A DNA stretch of 64,000 nt from Geotrypetes seraphini (lineage: Eukaryota > Chordata > Amphibia > Gymnophiona > Dermophiidae). Of the stretch, positions 44,107 to 56,300 are shown piece by piece. The translations under genes and the position numbers were made by a program. Where the stretch lies: contig NC_047094.1 of the NCBI RefSeq assembly GCF_902459505.1, forward strand, positions 26,397,241 through 26,461,240, given 5' to 3'. The notes below the pieces were generated by a model that saw only the letters and a list, made by a program, of their open reading frames with translations, had not been told where the DNA came from and ran no database searches. Within the stretch, counting starts at the first letter, position 1, and each line of letters starts with the position of its first letter.

Positions 44107-45079
44107 ATTTTCTCTGTATAGCCCATTTTTATTCCCCACTCAGATGTATGGTTAAAAAAAAAGATCACAATAACAAATTGTTGGTAGCTTTTTAACCTCT
44201 TATTTGGCAGCTCAGCAGCAACGTGTTTTCTATGGCTTTTATGGGAGATCAAAGGAAGAAAGTCGTGAAGAAAAGCTGTTGCAACACTCAGCAGCGGATT
44301 GTTCAAAATGCACTTTATTAAATGGCAGCACCATAGACCCTAAAAGTTTGACATCTTTTCCTCACGACTTTCTTCCTTGGATTATTGTCTTCGTCGTAGA
44401 GGCCTCTTTTGACTTTTTCGCCAGTGTCTTATGGGAGATCTGCATCTCCAAATGCATGTTACTTGGCACTGTTTCTCTCTCGTTCAGCAACCAGGGAGGG
44501 TGGAACATAAGTGCTATGTGGCTTTATGGAAAGATGTTCTGCTACACTGTCCTAATACTCAGATCCTCTGATTTTCCTGGGCCCAAGAGGGTAATACTCC
44601 ATTGGATGGCATATTGAGTGGGTGCAAGGGGGTGGTGTGCCTGCAGAGTATCTCTTGTGCATTGTGTGGTGGGAATGAGGACTGTTTGGGTGAAGGGCGT
44701 ATGTGGGGGAAAAAATGTTAAAAAATCTTTTGGTAGTTGCATTGAGTGTGTGGTCTGGTACCGCTGGTTCTAGTTGGTTCACAGTTGTTCATTTATATCT
44801 GCCTGGTACAGTATACTGTCTACTTGTATACTTTGCTAATGGCACGCTCTTTGTTGCAATTGCTAATAAACACAATTAAATTTTTTTATTTTTTTTTTTT
44901 AGTTAAGCAACCGTTGTCACCATCTGCAAATTAAAGGGTTAAAGTAGAAGCTGTATCTTCTGAGTCTAGGCTATTGTTTCCTTGAACTATAACGATCCTT
45001 TCCACTTGCCTCCAGCGGTAGAGGCTGGGCTCCTTTGATTTGTTACCAGTTCCACCAATTCCCTAGATAGAATCTTCTG
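44107..45079. other. Intergenic downstream of the tRNA gene
   Basis: A short inverted pair (GGAAGAAAGTCGTGA at 44253 with TCACGACTTTCTTCC at 44361) forms a possible hairpin. Otherwise nothing recognised. Confidence 0.4.
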
Positions 45080-45465
45080 CAGTGGTGTAGTAAAAGGGGG
45101 CAGTCCACCCCAGGCACCATCTTGGTGGGAACGCTAGCACCCATCCTCCTCTCCACCCCCCACTACCGTGCGCATACCTCTTTAACATTCCCAGCACAAG
45201 TAGCAACCCCAACCTGCTTGCGCCATCGGCTCTTCCTCTGACATCACTTCCTGGACCTGCACCCAAGAAGTGACATCAGAGGAAGAGACAACGCTGGCTC
45301 AAGCAGCAGATTGGGGTTACTGCTCACGCTGGGAACGTTAAAGAGTTACAGAGGAAGGGAAGGGGCATAAGCAGTAGGAGGGGGCAGGGAAGGAGTGGAT
45401 GGGGGGCGGAGAAGAGGGGAGGGGGCGCCACTGCCAAGGCATCTCTTACCCTCACTACGCCACTG
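45080..45465. mobile_element. hAT-like MITE (CAGTGGYGTAGTA family), cleanest copy
   Basis: Starts CAGTGGTGTAGTAAAAGGGG and ends CTCACTACGCCACTG. Flanks ATCTTCTG and ATCTTCGG match at 7 of 8 positions. The interior folds around GACATCACTTCC/GGAAGTGATGTC-like sequences. The copies at 26812, 29045, 40577 and 60962 show that it is a multi-copy family. Confidence 0.8.
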
Positions 45466-45479
45466 ATCTTCGGCAAATG

Positions 45480-46325
45480 TAGAATACCTCTCCATAGTCA
45501 CCAAATACAAAATAAGTGACCGGAAAGAAATATGAAATAGAAAGCTGAAGATAAAAATTGAAGTTCTTCATAAGAATAGTCTATCTATCATAGTATCCCA
45601 TTTCCAACAATGGCCAATCCAGGTGGCAGAATCCCTCATAATAGCAACATTCCATGCACCAGTCCCAAGGCAAGTAGTGGCTTCCCCCATGTATGTCTCA
45701 ATAGCAGACTATGGACTGTTCCTCCAGGAACTTGTCCAAAGTACCTTTTTTTAAACCCAGTTATGCTAACCACTGTTAACACATCTTCTGGCAATGAGTT
45801 CCAGAGACTAAAAATTATTAATTGAGTGAAAAAATAATTCCTCCTATTTATTTTAAAGGTACAGTATTTCCATGTAACTTCATTGAGTGTCCCCTAGTCT
45901 TTGTAATTTTTGAAACCTTTTACAAAGGTGCGCTAAGCATTTTAGCACGGAATTAGCGTGCACTAAATCAACGTATGCGCTAACTGCTAACGCGTCCATC
46001 GGGTAACTAGCACGTGTTAGCATTTAGTGCGCACTAATATTTACCGTGCGCTGAAAAGCATAGCGCACCTTAGTAAAAGAGGGGGATAGTGATTCACTTT
46101 TACCCAGTCTACACCACTCTGGATTTTGTAGATTTCAATCAAATCCCCCCTCAGCCATCTCTTTACCAAGCTGAAGAGCCATAAGCTCTTCAGCTTTTTC
46201 TCATTTGAGAGAAATTCCATCCCCTTTATCATTTTGGTCGCTCTTCTTTTAACCTTTCCTAATTCTCCTGTACTTCCTTCCATTTGGGAAACCAACATGT
46301 CTAAATCATTCACCACTAACAATTT
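45480..46325 (-). mobile_element. CR1 LINE fragment, antisense, with a MITE
   Basis: The minus strand reads KVKRRATKMIKGMEFLSNE then WLFSLVKRWLRGDLIEIYKI, a diverged CR1 C-terminus. The 3' region extends to about 45580. A palindromic MITE (45912-46087) interrupts it. Confidence 0.65.
45912..46087. mobile_element. Palindromic MITE (TTTACTAAGGYGCGCTAA family)
   Basis: Left CTTTTACAAAGGTGCGCTAA and right GCGCACCTTAGTAAAAGAGG are inverse. The interior repeats AGCACGTGTTAGC-like palindromes. Confidence 0.7.
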
Positions 46326-46499
46326 TAGAAGAAAAAGTCAAACCCGGGGGTGGGGGATTAAGGGAGAGACTTTCCCTAATCCCTCCTGTATACTTTTATG
46401 AGCACTTTTACAAAACTTATAAGTACATGGGAGCATCTGAAATGGATCCACCCTAGTTCTGCCAACACTCCACCTCCTTGCCATATGCACATAATTCTA

Positions 46500-47494
46500 G
46501 GGTTACCAGATGTCCGGATAAACCCAAACATGTCTTCTTTTTAGAGGACTTGCCAGGCATCCGGACAGCTTTTCAAAATTCAGCACTTTGTCCAGGTTTT
46601 GAAAAGTGTTGATTTTGGGGACGCATCTGCACATACGCATATGCGATGCAGTGATATTGCACGCATGTGCACGTGTGTGATGAAATCACATCGCATCCAT
46701 GCATGCGCAGATGTCCTCCAGACGCAGCACTGCAGTGAAAAAGTTTGCATGGGGCCAGGGTTAGGGGGGTGGAATGAGGCAGGGCTGTGGGCAGGATGGG
46801 AAATCTGGTAACCAATGTTCCCTCTAAGGATTGATGGTGTGTGCAAAAAAAAAATATGTATGAGCGAAAAGTTACATACTCCACAAATTTATGAGCAGGC
46901 ACGCAAGCACACTCCTATCTGTGTGTTCTGTGAGGTGTAGGTCTGTGGCCACAGGAGTTCACATGCCCGAGTCCCCAGCCTTACTGGTATGTTCATGCTG
47001 TTCTTCGGTCTGCCCTGCTCCTTGCCTTGCCTTAGTGTATTTTTATGCTGAAAGACATGGCAGCGGCTCCTCTCACGATCCCCACCTGGGTCGGAAGTCC
47101 GATGCAGTCGAGGATCTTGAGAGGAGCCACCGCTGCATCTTTCAACTTAAAATACACTAAGGCGAGCAGGGCAGACCGAAGCTTCAAAAAACATTTCAGG
47201 CGGCGGTGCGGAGCGGCGGATGGGAAAAACAAGGCTCCGAGGAGGACGCGCAGGCACAGTGTCGCCCGAGAACGACAAGCGCCAGACTCACGCCGCTTCC
47301 ATCCCCATTCGTGGTGCTGCGCCGGCGCTTGGCCTGAGCCGCCGCTTCCTCTCATCTCCGCCCGCGCTCGATTCCAGTCGCGCCCACTGTGTATTTTAGT
47401 GAGCAACACGAGAAAAATTATGAGCAACGCCAGTGAAAATAGTGAGTGATCGCTCATGCACTCAGCTAAGAGGAAACATTGCTGGTAACCCTTA
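46500..47494. mobile_element. MITE (TAGGGTTACCAGATGTCC family) carrying a nested hAT element
   Basis: Left end CTAGGGTTACCAGATGTCCG and right end ATCTGGTAACCCTTAGG are inverse. The right end is interrupted after ATCTGGTAAC by the element 46813-47481. Related to the family at 41669. Confidence 0.65.
46813..47481. mobile_element. hAT-like element, perfect 8-bp TSD
   Basis: CTGGTAAC at 46805-46812 and 47482-47489 is a perfect TSD. Ends CAATGTTCCCTCTAAGG and (complement) CAATGTTTCCTCTTAGC. The interior (47010-47170) holds an inverted repeat (CTTAGTGTATTTT...AAAATACACTAAG) giving mirrored frames of 89-141 residues, which are artefacts. No transposase. Confidence 0.85.
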
Positions 47495-47589
47495 GGGGTA
47501 TAAATTTAAATACTGATACTTATGCGTGTACATCACAACTAGAGATTCCAATATAAGGGACTATAAGTAACATCATTTATCTGGGGTCT

Positions 47590-48195
47590 TTCAAAAAAAT
47601 CAAAGACTCCGAATCATCCAAAACTTGGCGATCCGATTGATTTTTGGGTTAAAAAAATGGGAACACCTAACTCCCTACTATCAAAAGCTCCACTGGCTGC
47701 CCCTCGAAGCGAAAGTGGTGTTCAGATTTGCCTGCCTCTGTTTCAAATCCATTCTAGGTTCGGCCCCCTTATACTTGGTTCCCCTTTTCAACTTAGAATG
47801 TCCATCCAGACCCACACGCAGACTTCACCTATTTAACCACCCACCACTAAAAGCCTGCCGTTACAAAAGATACCTGAACAGAACACTTGCCTTCCAAGCA
47901 GGTCAACTCAACAATTGGCTGGGTAACATTATCACGCACTCCTCATCCTATCTAAGTTTCAGAAAACTTGTAAAAACAAACTTGTTTAACCAATTTGTAA
48001 CCAAGTCCTCTCCAACCCTAATCGAATTGTTCCCAAAATCTCTTATGCCTCACCTCTGTACCATGCTCTCCTGTATTTTGATGATCTTACATTGTACCTG
48101 TATTCGCTGTTTGTCCAGCTCTTCTTTGTTGTAAACCGCCTCGAACTACCACGGCTTTGGCGGTATATAAGAATAAAATTATTATTATTATTAAG
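47590..48195 (+). mobile_element. L2-like LINE 3' fragment
   Basis: Open frame 47625-48134: IRLIFGLKKWEHLTPYYQKL, then HWLPLEAKVVFRFACLCFKS, the region after the reverse transcriptase in L2-type LINEs. It ends TTGTAAACCGCCTCGAACTA, GGCGGTATATAAGAATAAAA and an ATT tandem tail (48178-48192). Still open over about 170 codons, hence fairly young, but 5'-truncated. Confidence 0.85.
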
Positions 48196-48344
48196 TACTA
48201 CCATACAAACTGCAAAAATAACTTTATACTGACTGTTTTATACTTTAGAGTTAGTTCACACTTTTTCAGTGGTAGCTCAAGGTGAGTTACACTCAGATAC
48301 ACTAAGTATATTCTTGTTCCTGGAGAGCTTACAATCTATGACCC

Positions 48345-48600
48345 CCCTTTTACAAAAGAGATTACTGCGGCGGGCAGCAGTAATCACTCTGATGCCCTTA
48401 GGGATTCAATAGGCATCGGAGTATTTGCTGAGCACAGCTGCTACCACACCTTTCCAAAAAAAAAAAAAAAAAAGGAGGGGGAGGGGGAAGTTTGTGCTTA
48501 TATAGTGGCTGCACTTATATAGCGTACTTATATAGTGGATGTACTTATATATGTATAACTTTACACAGACAATTTGACTATATATAGTTATTTGAATAAC
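48345..48600. other. MITE remnant and AT-rich stretch
   Basis: 48345-48450 begins CCCCCCTTTTACAAAAGAG like the short palindromic MITE family, without a clear right end. 48495-48560 repeats TACTTATATAGTGG imperfectly. Confidence 0.4.
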
Positions 48601-49293
48601 ACTCTCTGAAAAATGAATTTATTAAAGAATATTAGAGGAAGAACTATATTAAAAACTCTCCTTTCGCCCGCCCAACTCTCCTTTCGCCCGCCCCGACTCT
48701 CCTCTCCCCCTTGAAGTCCTGTCCCCCCTTGAAGTCCTGTTCCCACCCTGAAAGCCTGATGCCCCCCCGACGTCCAATTCACCCCCCCGCAGGACCGCTC
48801 GCACCCCCACCCCAAAGAACCGCTCGCACTCGCACCTGCACCCGCACCCCCCACCCCGAAGGACCGCTCGCACCCCCACAGCCTCCCCACCCCTCCATCA
48901 TGGAGAAGCTGCCTACCGTTGTCCTGCTGCTTCCTCTGCCGGCGGTCCCGCCCTTTCTCTGACATCAGAGAAAGAGCGGGACCGCCGGAAGAGGAAGCAG
49001 CGCAGACGCAGGGCTCAGAGAAGGGGCGAGGCCGCCGGCAGAGGAAGCAGCAGGACAACAGTAGGTAGCTTCTCCATGATGGAGGGGGGTGGGGAGGCTG
49101 TGGGGGTGCGGGTGCGAGCGGTCCTTCGGGGTGGGGGTGCGAGCGGTCCTGCGGGGTGAATCTGACGTCAGGGGGGGGGAGAACTATGTTAAAAAAAATG
49201 TGTACAACGCGCTCACGCGTATAACGCGCATGGTTATACACGGTTTGTAAAATCGTGTATAACGCGCGTGTTATATGCGTGAAAATACGGTAC
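48600..49293. mobile_element. Relative of the 23549-25552 element, one end missing
   Basis: Right end GTTATATGCGTGAAAATACGG resembles the TIR of 23549-25552, with the same CGCGCGT-rich subterminus. 48760-48960 and 49000-49170 are inverted arms. The left TIR is absent, so the copy is truncated. Confidence 0.65.
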
Positions 49294-50007
49294 TGTATTA
49301 GCTTTTTTTAATGTTCATTTAATTTTACAAATAGATTCCTTTAGCGCAGAGATATATTAGCAGTGATGTCTGCAGCATCCTGAAGACTGATGAAGTCGGG
49401 AATTTACATCACTTTGACAAAGCAAGATCTACTCAAAATACCAATGCCATCCAGAGAATCTGGGTTTGATTCCTAAGCCAGGTCATCCACTCCCAGGGGG
49501 ATCAAAAGCTATGGGATGCTGCTGCTCCTGAGGGTAGAGGAAAATCCAAGCACTGATCAGTAGTCAGACTTAAAGCCTGATGCTTCAGGGTTCCAGATGG
49601 AGCCTTGAGGACATGGTCCCTGGCCGAGGATAACAATGGGAAACATTTCTAAGTAGTTATGAATAAAGGTTCATGAGGCCACAGCACAACAGAACCAATT
49701 TTGACTGAGACAGAAGACCAAAAAAGCTGTCAGAAACCTGTTGGGCCCCAAATCCCTAGAATACTTTCCAGTACTAGAGGAACTTGACTAAAAGAGGAAT
49801 TCATAAGTCATCACAGTCACATTTTTTTCTTTTGCCTTCTCTCTGGTGCCTCTGTTCACAGAAAGTGCCAGAACTAAAAACAGAAGTCTACAAATATATC
49901 ATATAAGACAATATCAGCTTCAGCTTCAGAGCAAATGCTTTTTCTTGGCGTGGCCATGAATTGATCTGATGAAAGTACATCTTTTGACTGTTTTCTTTCA
50001 GAGATTC
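49294..50007. other. Likely VWA3A 3' UTR or downstream flank
   Basis: Non-repeat sequence directly downstream (minus strand) of the proposed VWA3A stop codon. No canonical AATAAA was seen in this orientation; an ATTAAA lies near 49320. The transcript end is unknown. Confidence 0.35.
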
Positions 50008-50048
50008 TCAGCTTGGAACATTCTCCGCAGTAATCTTATTTGCCTGTC
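50008..50048 (-). CDS. VWA3A: VWA3A probable terminal coding exon
   Basis: On the minus strand a good acceptor (TTCTAATGTTTGGTTTAACAG) opens an exon. When joined in phase with the exon at 51642-51712 it reads G-QANKITAENVPS and stops at TGA (50008-50010). The phase fits (one base carried over, two supplied). The alternative frame also stops within 20 codons. The assignment depends on phase and position, not on recognised similarity, so it is the weakest of the four VWA3A exons. Confidence 0.5.
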
Positions 50049-50131
50049 CTGTTAAACCAAACATTAGAATAAAAAGTATGAAAGATATGCTGTTACTACT
50101 ATATAAAACCAAGACAACTTTAGTTATACAT

Positions 50132-50406
50132 TAGAAAAAGACATGGGGACAAATTTTTCCCCGTCCCTGCGGGAACTCTTTCTCATCCTGTCCTAGCAAG
50201 TTCTTTTCCCGTCCCTGCAAGCTCTGTCCTCATCTGCACAAGCCTCAAACACTTGAAAATCATAAGTGTTTGAGGCTTGTGAGGCTAAGGCAGAGTTTAC
50301 AGGAATGGGGAAGGGACAGGGACAGTGACAAAACTCATGGGGACAGGACGGAGAAATTGAGTTCGTGCGGGGATAGGGACAAATTTGTCCCAGTGTCATT
50401 TTCTAT
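50132..50406. mobile_element. Palindromic MITE (TAGAAAATGACA family)
   Basis: Left TAGAAAAAGACATGGGGAC and right GTCCCAGTGTCATTTTCTA are inverse, with an inner hairpin of AGCCTCAAACACTTG arms. A partial relative is at 58600-58765. Non-coding. Confidence 0.7.
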
Positions 50407-50499
50407 TATACATATATTCATCAGTTCTTTAATCAAAATTGTCAAGTGATACAATATTATCATGTAGTCAGTAAAGTAGCGGTATACATTTATTCATTT

Positions 50500-51088
50500 A
50501 TTTAGATTTAGTTCATACCATCACAGAAGTAGCTCAAGGTGAGTTACATTCAGGTACACTAAGGATTTCTCCATCCACAGAGTAACATAGTAGATGACAG
50601 CAGATAAAGACCCGATTGGTCCATCCAACCTGATTCAATTTAAATTTTTTAATTTTTTTTCTTAGCTATTTCTGGGCAAGAATCCAAAGCTCTACCCGGT
50701 ACTGTGCTTGGGTTCCAACTGCCGAAATCTCTGTTAAAACCTACTCCCGCCCATCTACACCCTCCCAGCCACTGAAGCCCTCCCCAGCCCATCCCCCACC
50801 AAACGGCCATACACAGACACACAGACCGTGCAAGTCTGCCCAGTACTGACCTTAGTTCAATTTTTAATATTATTTTCTGATTCTAAATCTTCTGTGTTCA
50901 TCCCACGCTTCTTTGAACTCAGTCACCGTTTTACTCTCCACCACCTCTCTCGGGAGCACATTCCAGGCATCCACTACCCTCTCCGTAAAGTAGAATTTCC
51001 TAACATTGCCTTTGAATCTACCACCCCTCAACCTCAAATTATGTCCTCTGGTTTTACCATTTTCCTTTCTCTGGAAAAGATTTTGTTC
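50500..51088 (-). mobile_element. CR1 3' end, antisense
   Basis: 50582-51085 is a close copy of 1773-2290 (same antisense CR1 3' end with TACTATGTTACT and GACCAATCGGGTC), only lightly diverged. 50500-50580 precedes it with another repeat tail (AGCTCAAGGTGAGTTACATT), also found at about 48275. Confidence 0.75.
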
Positions 51089-51641
51089 AGTCTAAGTCTG
51101 AGCTCCCCTTCGTGTGACCTTTGTGCAATACTTTTGCGATAATTGGCTGGATGCTCACAGGGAAGGCCCGAAAACACGAGGCAGCCTCTGAAAGTGGGTG
51201 ACGGTGCTGCTACCGCGGTTAGGAAAATAAATTAGATGGGCCGTGGGAAGGGAGGGAGAGGGAGGAACAAAGAAGAACCGGCATGGGAGAAAGGAAAGGG
51301 GAAGGATGCTGGAAATAGGAAGGAGGGGAAAAGAGAAGGGGCCCCCTAGAACAGCACATTGGGCCCCCTGACCTCCTCAGGCCCAAAGCACGTGCCTACT
51401 GGGCCTACCCTTTAATCCAGCCCTGTGTGCAATTGTAAATAGGCAGAGTTAAATGTCCATTCCCCCACCTACATGACTCACACAATGTTATTCTCTATAT
51501 TGTACAGTTAATTTGGGTGGAATAAGATTTTATGTAGGCAAACAATGCTGAACACTTTACACATTTGATCTTACTCTTTCCATTAATACAATCTGACCTT
51601 GGTATTTTAAATCAATAAACATTCTTCATATAGCAGCTTAC
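51089..51641. other. VWA3A intron, repeat-like
   Basis: 51230-51420 has a purine-rich part and ends in GGGCCTACCCTTTAATCCAGCC, similar to hAT family ends. Not classified. Confidence 0.35.
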
Positions 51642-51712
51642 CTGAGAGATCACTTCCTTCAAGCACAAAGTCCTTTAAGTCTTGTTTAATTTGCTTTTCT
51701 AAGAACAGCAAC
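51642..51712 (-). CDS. VWA3A: VWA3A coding exon
   Basis: 71-nt minus-strand exon with acceptor TTGACTTCAACTAG (51713 upward) and donor GTAAGC (GT at 51640-51641). After one base completing a split Gln codon it encodes LLFLEKQIKQDLKDFVLEGS then DLS, with no stop in that frame only. Its entry phase fits the GTGGGT donor of the exon at 60139-60236, and its exit phase fits the terminal exon at 50008. The predicted peptide is a helical, charged C-terminal segment. Gene identity is by position in the VWA3A chain. Confidence 0.7.
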
Positions 51713-51715
51713 CTA

Positions 51716-53165
51716 GTTGAAGTCAAGTGACAAACAAAACTACCGCATTACCTTTAGAGAGAAGGAAACTTATTTCTCATGTGCCATCTCAATATTTTCC
51801 AAAAATAAATACAACGTTTATCATCATAAAATCAACTCAAACCAGAGAGCAGTAAAGGGAAATATAATTTATTAAGGAAAACTTTATTGACTAAATTGGA
51901 TGAAAATATTAGAATTAATCACGTTATTTTCTGCCCAGCATTCCAGGCTGTGTAGATTTGTTTCCTATTGCTGACTGAGGGACAGAGATGGAAAGTCTTC
52001 TCTGTGTCTGAAGAAAATTTTTGGCACTGTTACATATGTGCCAATAAGGGTCATTGATGCAGCAAGAAGATTTTTTCATTGAACTGGTGCCCAGACTCCC
52101 ACAACTGAGTGCTGAAGGGAGGGGATAGAGGTGTTGGACCCAGGGGAAGGGGGCTAGAGGGAAGGGAGAGAGGTGCAGGACCTGTAGGGAGGAAGAGAGA
52201 GAAGGAAAGGGAAAGAGAAAAGCTGAACTAAGGGGGATGAAGGAAGAGTGAGTGAAATATAGGGGAGGGAGGGAGGAAAGAGAGAGTGAGAGACACATTG
52301 ATGTAAGGGAGTAAGAGAGGGGAGAAGCTGGACACAAGCAGATATACAAAAAGAGGGAAGATGGTGGGCATGGACAGGAGCATAGGAACAGGGACTACTG
52401 CATCTGCATGGGGGTGGTATATGGACACAGAGGGGTAATGCTAGACATAGGAGGGTATATGGACACAGAGAGAAGATGGCTAGACATGGGAGAGAATAAA
52501 AACTTGGAAGATGCTGGACAGGGGTGGGCATAAGAAGATAGTGATACTGTACATAAGAGGAGGGGATCATAGAATGGTGAGATGATGAAGCCACGGAAAT
52601 GGGCACAGGGGAAATACTAGAAAAGGAAGTATAGGAGACAGAGACAGGAGTTGCTTGCTGAACATGGGGAAAAACATACACAGAGATGGAAGATGAATGG
52701 TGAGCATGGAGAAAGAAGACATGTCAAATGGTCAGGAGACCTTGGCAAATGAGTTAAGATGGAAACAGAAACCAGAGCCCGAGACCAATGTTCTGTGAAG
52801 AATAAAATGACCAGACAACAAAAAGGTAGAAAAAGAATTATTTTATATTTTGTGATTAGAATCTATCAGATTTGAAATATGTATCCTGCTAGAGCAGATG
52901 TTCGATATAACTAGGGACCACAAAGCCCATGCTGTGCTTCTTTAGCTTCCAGCTAGCTTAGAGCTCTCTGACCAGGGGGCAGTTGCCCTAGTAGCACTCT
53001 CCTAACACTATTCCTGTCATGTGTGACTGAAGTATTCTGTTAGCTTGATTTTTCTATGTAGCATTCTGTAGTAATTTGACTTCAGTTTTCTCGATAGTGG
53101 AGGGAATATTTGTGAAGGGGGAGCAGAAGAGAAACAGGGGTTTTGTTGATCCCTGCTCTGTATTA
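51716..53165. other. VWA3A intron with a purine-rich repeat
   Basis: 52090-52720 is strongly purine-rich (GGAGAGAG/GACATAGG units), giving a long open frame on the minus strand by composition alone. 52755-52900 is the shared CCAGAGC...GAATTATTTTATATTTTG module also seen near 11310, 19860, 32370 and (inverted) 39300. The whole is likely an element related to 10486-11580. Confidence 0.45.
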
Positions 53166-53322
53166 TTTGTGATTTATGTTTAAATTTGTTTTATTATTTT
53201 CAATAAACAACAAACATGAAATACAAATCATAACAAAGTGCAAAACCTTGATAATAATCCCCCCTCCCATTCCCCCCCCCCCCCCCCCAGGGAACAGCCA
53301 CTGTTAACTTGCCTGTATAAAT

Positions 53323-56300
53323 TCACTCCAATAATCGAGCTTTCGCTGCGGGAGACAGAGTTAAACAAAAGGGTCTCCAGCATTTGAGATACTGGACCCC
53401 TCTCTTAGAGTGTATGTCAAGGATATCTTGTCTTTCATAACCAGCCCAATAAATCATCTGAGTCCGCCATTGTGATACAGAAGGCGTGTGCGGGGACAAC
53501 CAGCATTGTAAAATAGTCTTTATGCCCACCAGGATAGCTCGTTGTACAAATGCATTCACCCCAGGTGTAACCGGGTCCAAGGAAAATTTTAATGTAAAGA
53601 GAAAAGTCGACGTCCGTGTCCAGGAGCAATTCCATAGAGACTGTATTGTACGTCCTATCCGCCGCCAGTAGGCTTGAATACCGGGGCATAACTGAAACAT
53701 GTGTCCAAGAGTTGCTCTGGCAGCTGCACATCTGGGGCACCTTGCTGAAGTACTGATGTGGGCTTGATGCGCTCTTATGGGTGCCATATATGCACGAACC
53801 AAGAATTTATAATAACGTTCCCTCTCTACTGCTGCTACCAGGATACGTGATCTCAGTGTAAAACCCCTCTTTATCATGGACTCTGTAATTGTGGTTTGCA
53901 GGTCCAAAGACCAGGATTCTGCCAAAGCTCTATAGTCCAGGTCTCCTGCCAGCCCCTGCAAATAGCGATGGTAAGCACTAAGTGGGGTGGGGTCATGAGC
54001 TGTTAAACAGAGGGCCTCAGATAACGTGTCTTGAACTATATCCAACAAAGCCTGTCTAGGTAAGGAATTTACATAGTGAGACAATTGCCCATAACACAGC
54101 CAGTCACTAGCAGTAAGGACTTTAGTATCTAATAGTTTCTGAAATGAATAGAGGGTCCCATCCGCATTTAAAATTTGAGACAAATAAAACACTCCCCCTC
54201 GAGCCCACCTAGTAGGAGCCTTAAGACCTATTCCAGGAGCATAGTCAACGTTACCATGTATTGGTAAATAAGGTGTCACTTCTGGGCTGATGTGTAGTTG
54301 TTTGCACAGTTTCTTCCAGGTTTTCCTCAACGGGCCCAGTAAAATATCCCCATAGTGTTGTGTGCGCGGAGGCAATGTGGAAGCATGTAGCATGTAGCTG
54401 CAATGGTAGGGGGTAAATGCCAGGCACTCGGCCACGGCCTCCGAAAAATGGGAGGTCCCACAGAGCCAATCATTAATATGTCGAAGCTGACATGCCATGT
54501 TCATTCTGCCTAAATGTAAGAGTCCTAAGCCTCCCTGTGATACTGGTAGAAATAGTGTTCGGAAGGGTATACGCGAACGTCTGCCACCCCACAAATACCC
54601 ATTTAACGACTGGTGGAGAACTCTAAGATGACGGTATTGTAACATCAAGGGTAAGGTCTGTAATAAATACAGCCATTGGGGGATAATCATCATATTGTAC
54701 AGGGCTATGCGCCCTAATAAAGATAGCGGGTAAGAGCGCCAGGCTCGGAGTTTCTGTCCCGTCAGATGGAGTCGGGGGAGAACATTGAGCTTGTATAATT
54801 GAGTTAGATCTTGTGGGATCCAAATCCCCAAATAACGTAAAGATTTCGTGGCCCATTCCAATTGAAAGGGCCCCTGCCAGGAAGTTCGGACATCATCCTG
54901 CAAAGGCATGACTAGGGATTTTTGTTTATTTAGTATGAGGCCAGAGAATAAATGGAACTCATCCAACAGCTCGAGGGCTCTAGTCAAGGATTGCTGGGGG
55001 CAAGCCAGGGTCAACAAAATATCGTCGGCAAATGCTAATACCCGTAATTGGGATGTTCCCTCCATTAATCCTACTAAAACATCATCTTTTTGTATTGTTC
55101 TGAGGAGGGGTTCCAGGTATAGTATGAATAGTAATGGTGACAATGGGCAACCCTGGCGTGTCCCCCGGCCTACCCCGAAGGATGGTGTATGAATTCCGTT
55201 TACCAATATGGATGCTGTGGGGTACGTGTATAATGCTCGTAGTGCGGCTAGAAAATGCCCGCCTATACCTACATATTCAAGAACCGAGAACAAGTAAGGC
55301 CACAGGACCTGGTCGAAAGCCTTGGCCGCATCCAGGCTCACCAAAATGCCCCCAACGTGCGATTCTTGCGCCCTAGCCATAGCCAAAAGAGTGCGTCTCA
55401 CGTTGAGGACAGAGTGGCGCCCCTGAACAAAGCCCACCTGTGCTGAAGATATGATGTGTGATAAAAGCGGAGTCAGACGGTTTGCCAACAAACGGGATAG
55501 GATTTTTATGTCCACGTTTAGTAGGGATATAGGCCTATAGGATTCAACCTCCTCCCTAGGTTTGTTCGGTTTAGGAATCAGTGTAATAGTAGCTAAATTA
55601 GCGTAGGCCGGAAAAACTCCGGTTTCTGTTACTTCCTTATAATATGACATCAGTGACTCACAGAGCTGCGGTGACATCATCTTATAAAATTCTGCCGAAA
55701 ACCCATCAGGGCCCGGGGCAGTGCAGGAACGCAAGGTCTTAATGGCTTTTTGTATTTCTTGACCTTGCAGAGGTCTGTTCAGAATTTCCCGCTGGTGCTC
55801 AGTGAAAGTAGGCAAGCCAGCGTCAGTTAGATAATCAAGGACATCAGGGCCTGAGTATGGTTTGGGATTCGCGTAAAACGTCGAGAAGTGCTGATAAAAT
55901 GCGTCCGCAATGTCTTTTGGTGTAGTGTGGTAGGTGGTGGGACCATGTTTGATTTTTGAAATATATCTGGAGTCTTGCCAGTTCTTGGTTATTGATGCTA
56001 GCATCCGACCTGGTTTGTTCCCGAACCTATGATATTTGTATTTACGGTAAATTATAGAGCGTTTGGTGCGGTCGTGTATTAATGTATTAAGAGCTACTTG
56101 CGCTACCTGAAGCTCTTCCCTCAAAGCAGTGGTTGGTGTACTTATAAAGTTCGCCTTCAATGTTGTGCATTTTCTTTCCAAGCTGATAATACTAGCCGCT
56201 ATTCGTTTATTCCTTGCCACAACGTAGGCAATGATTTCCCCCCTGAGAACAGATTTCGCAGTTTCCCAGAAAAGACCCGGTTCTGTTCGATGTTGCGCGT

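Noticed and set aside
47032-47457. 141-codon frame with a hydrophobic N-terminus
   Set aside because: It reads across an inverted repeat within the hAT element 46813-47481, and the opposite strand has a mirror frame.
49840-50000. Open codons on the minus strand downstream of the VWA3A stop
   Set aside because: No splice sites in phase and no similarity; more likely 3' UTR or flank.
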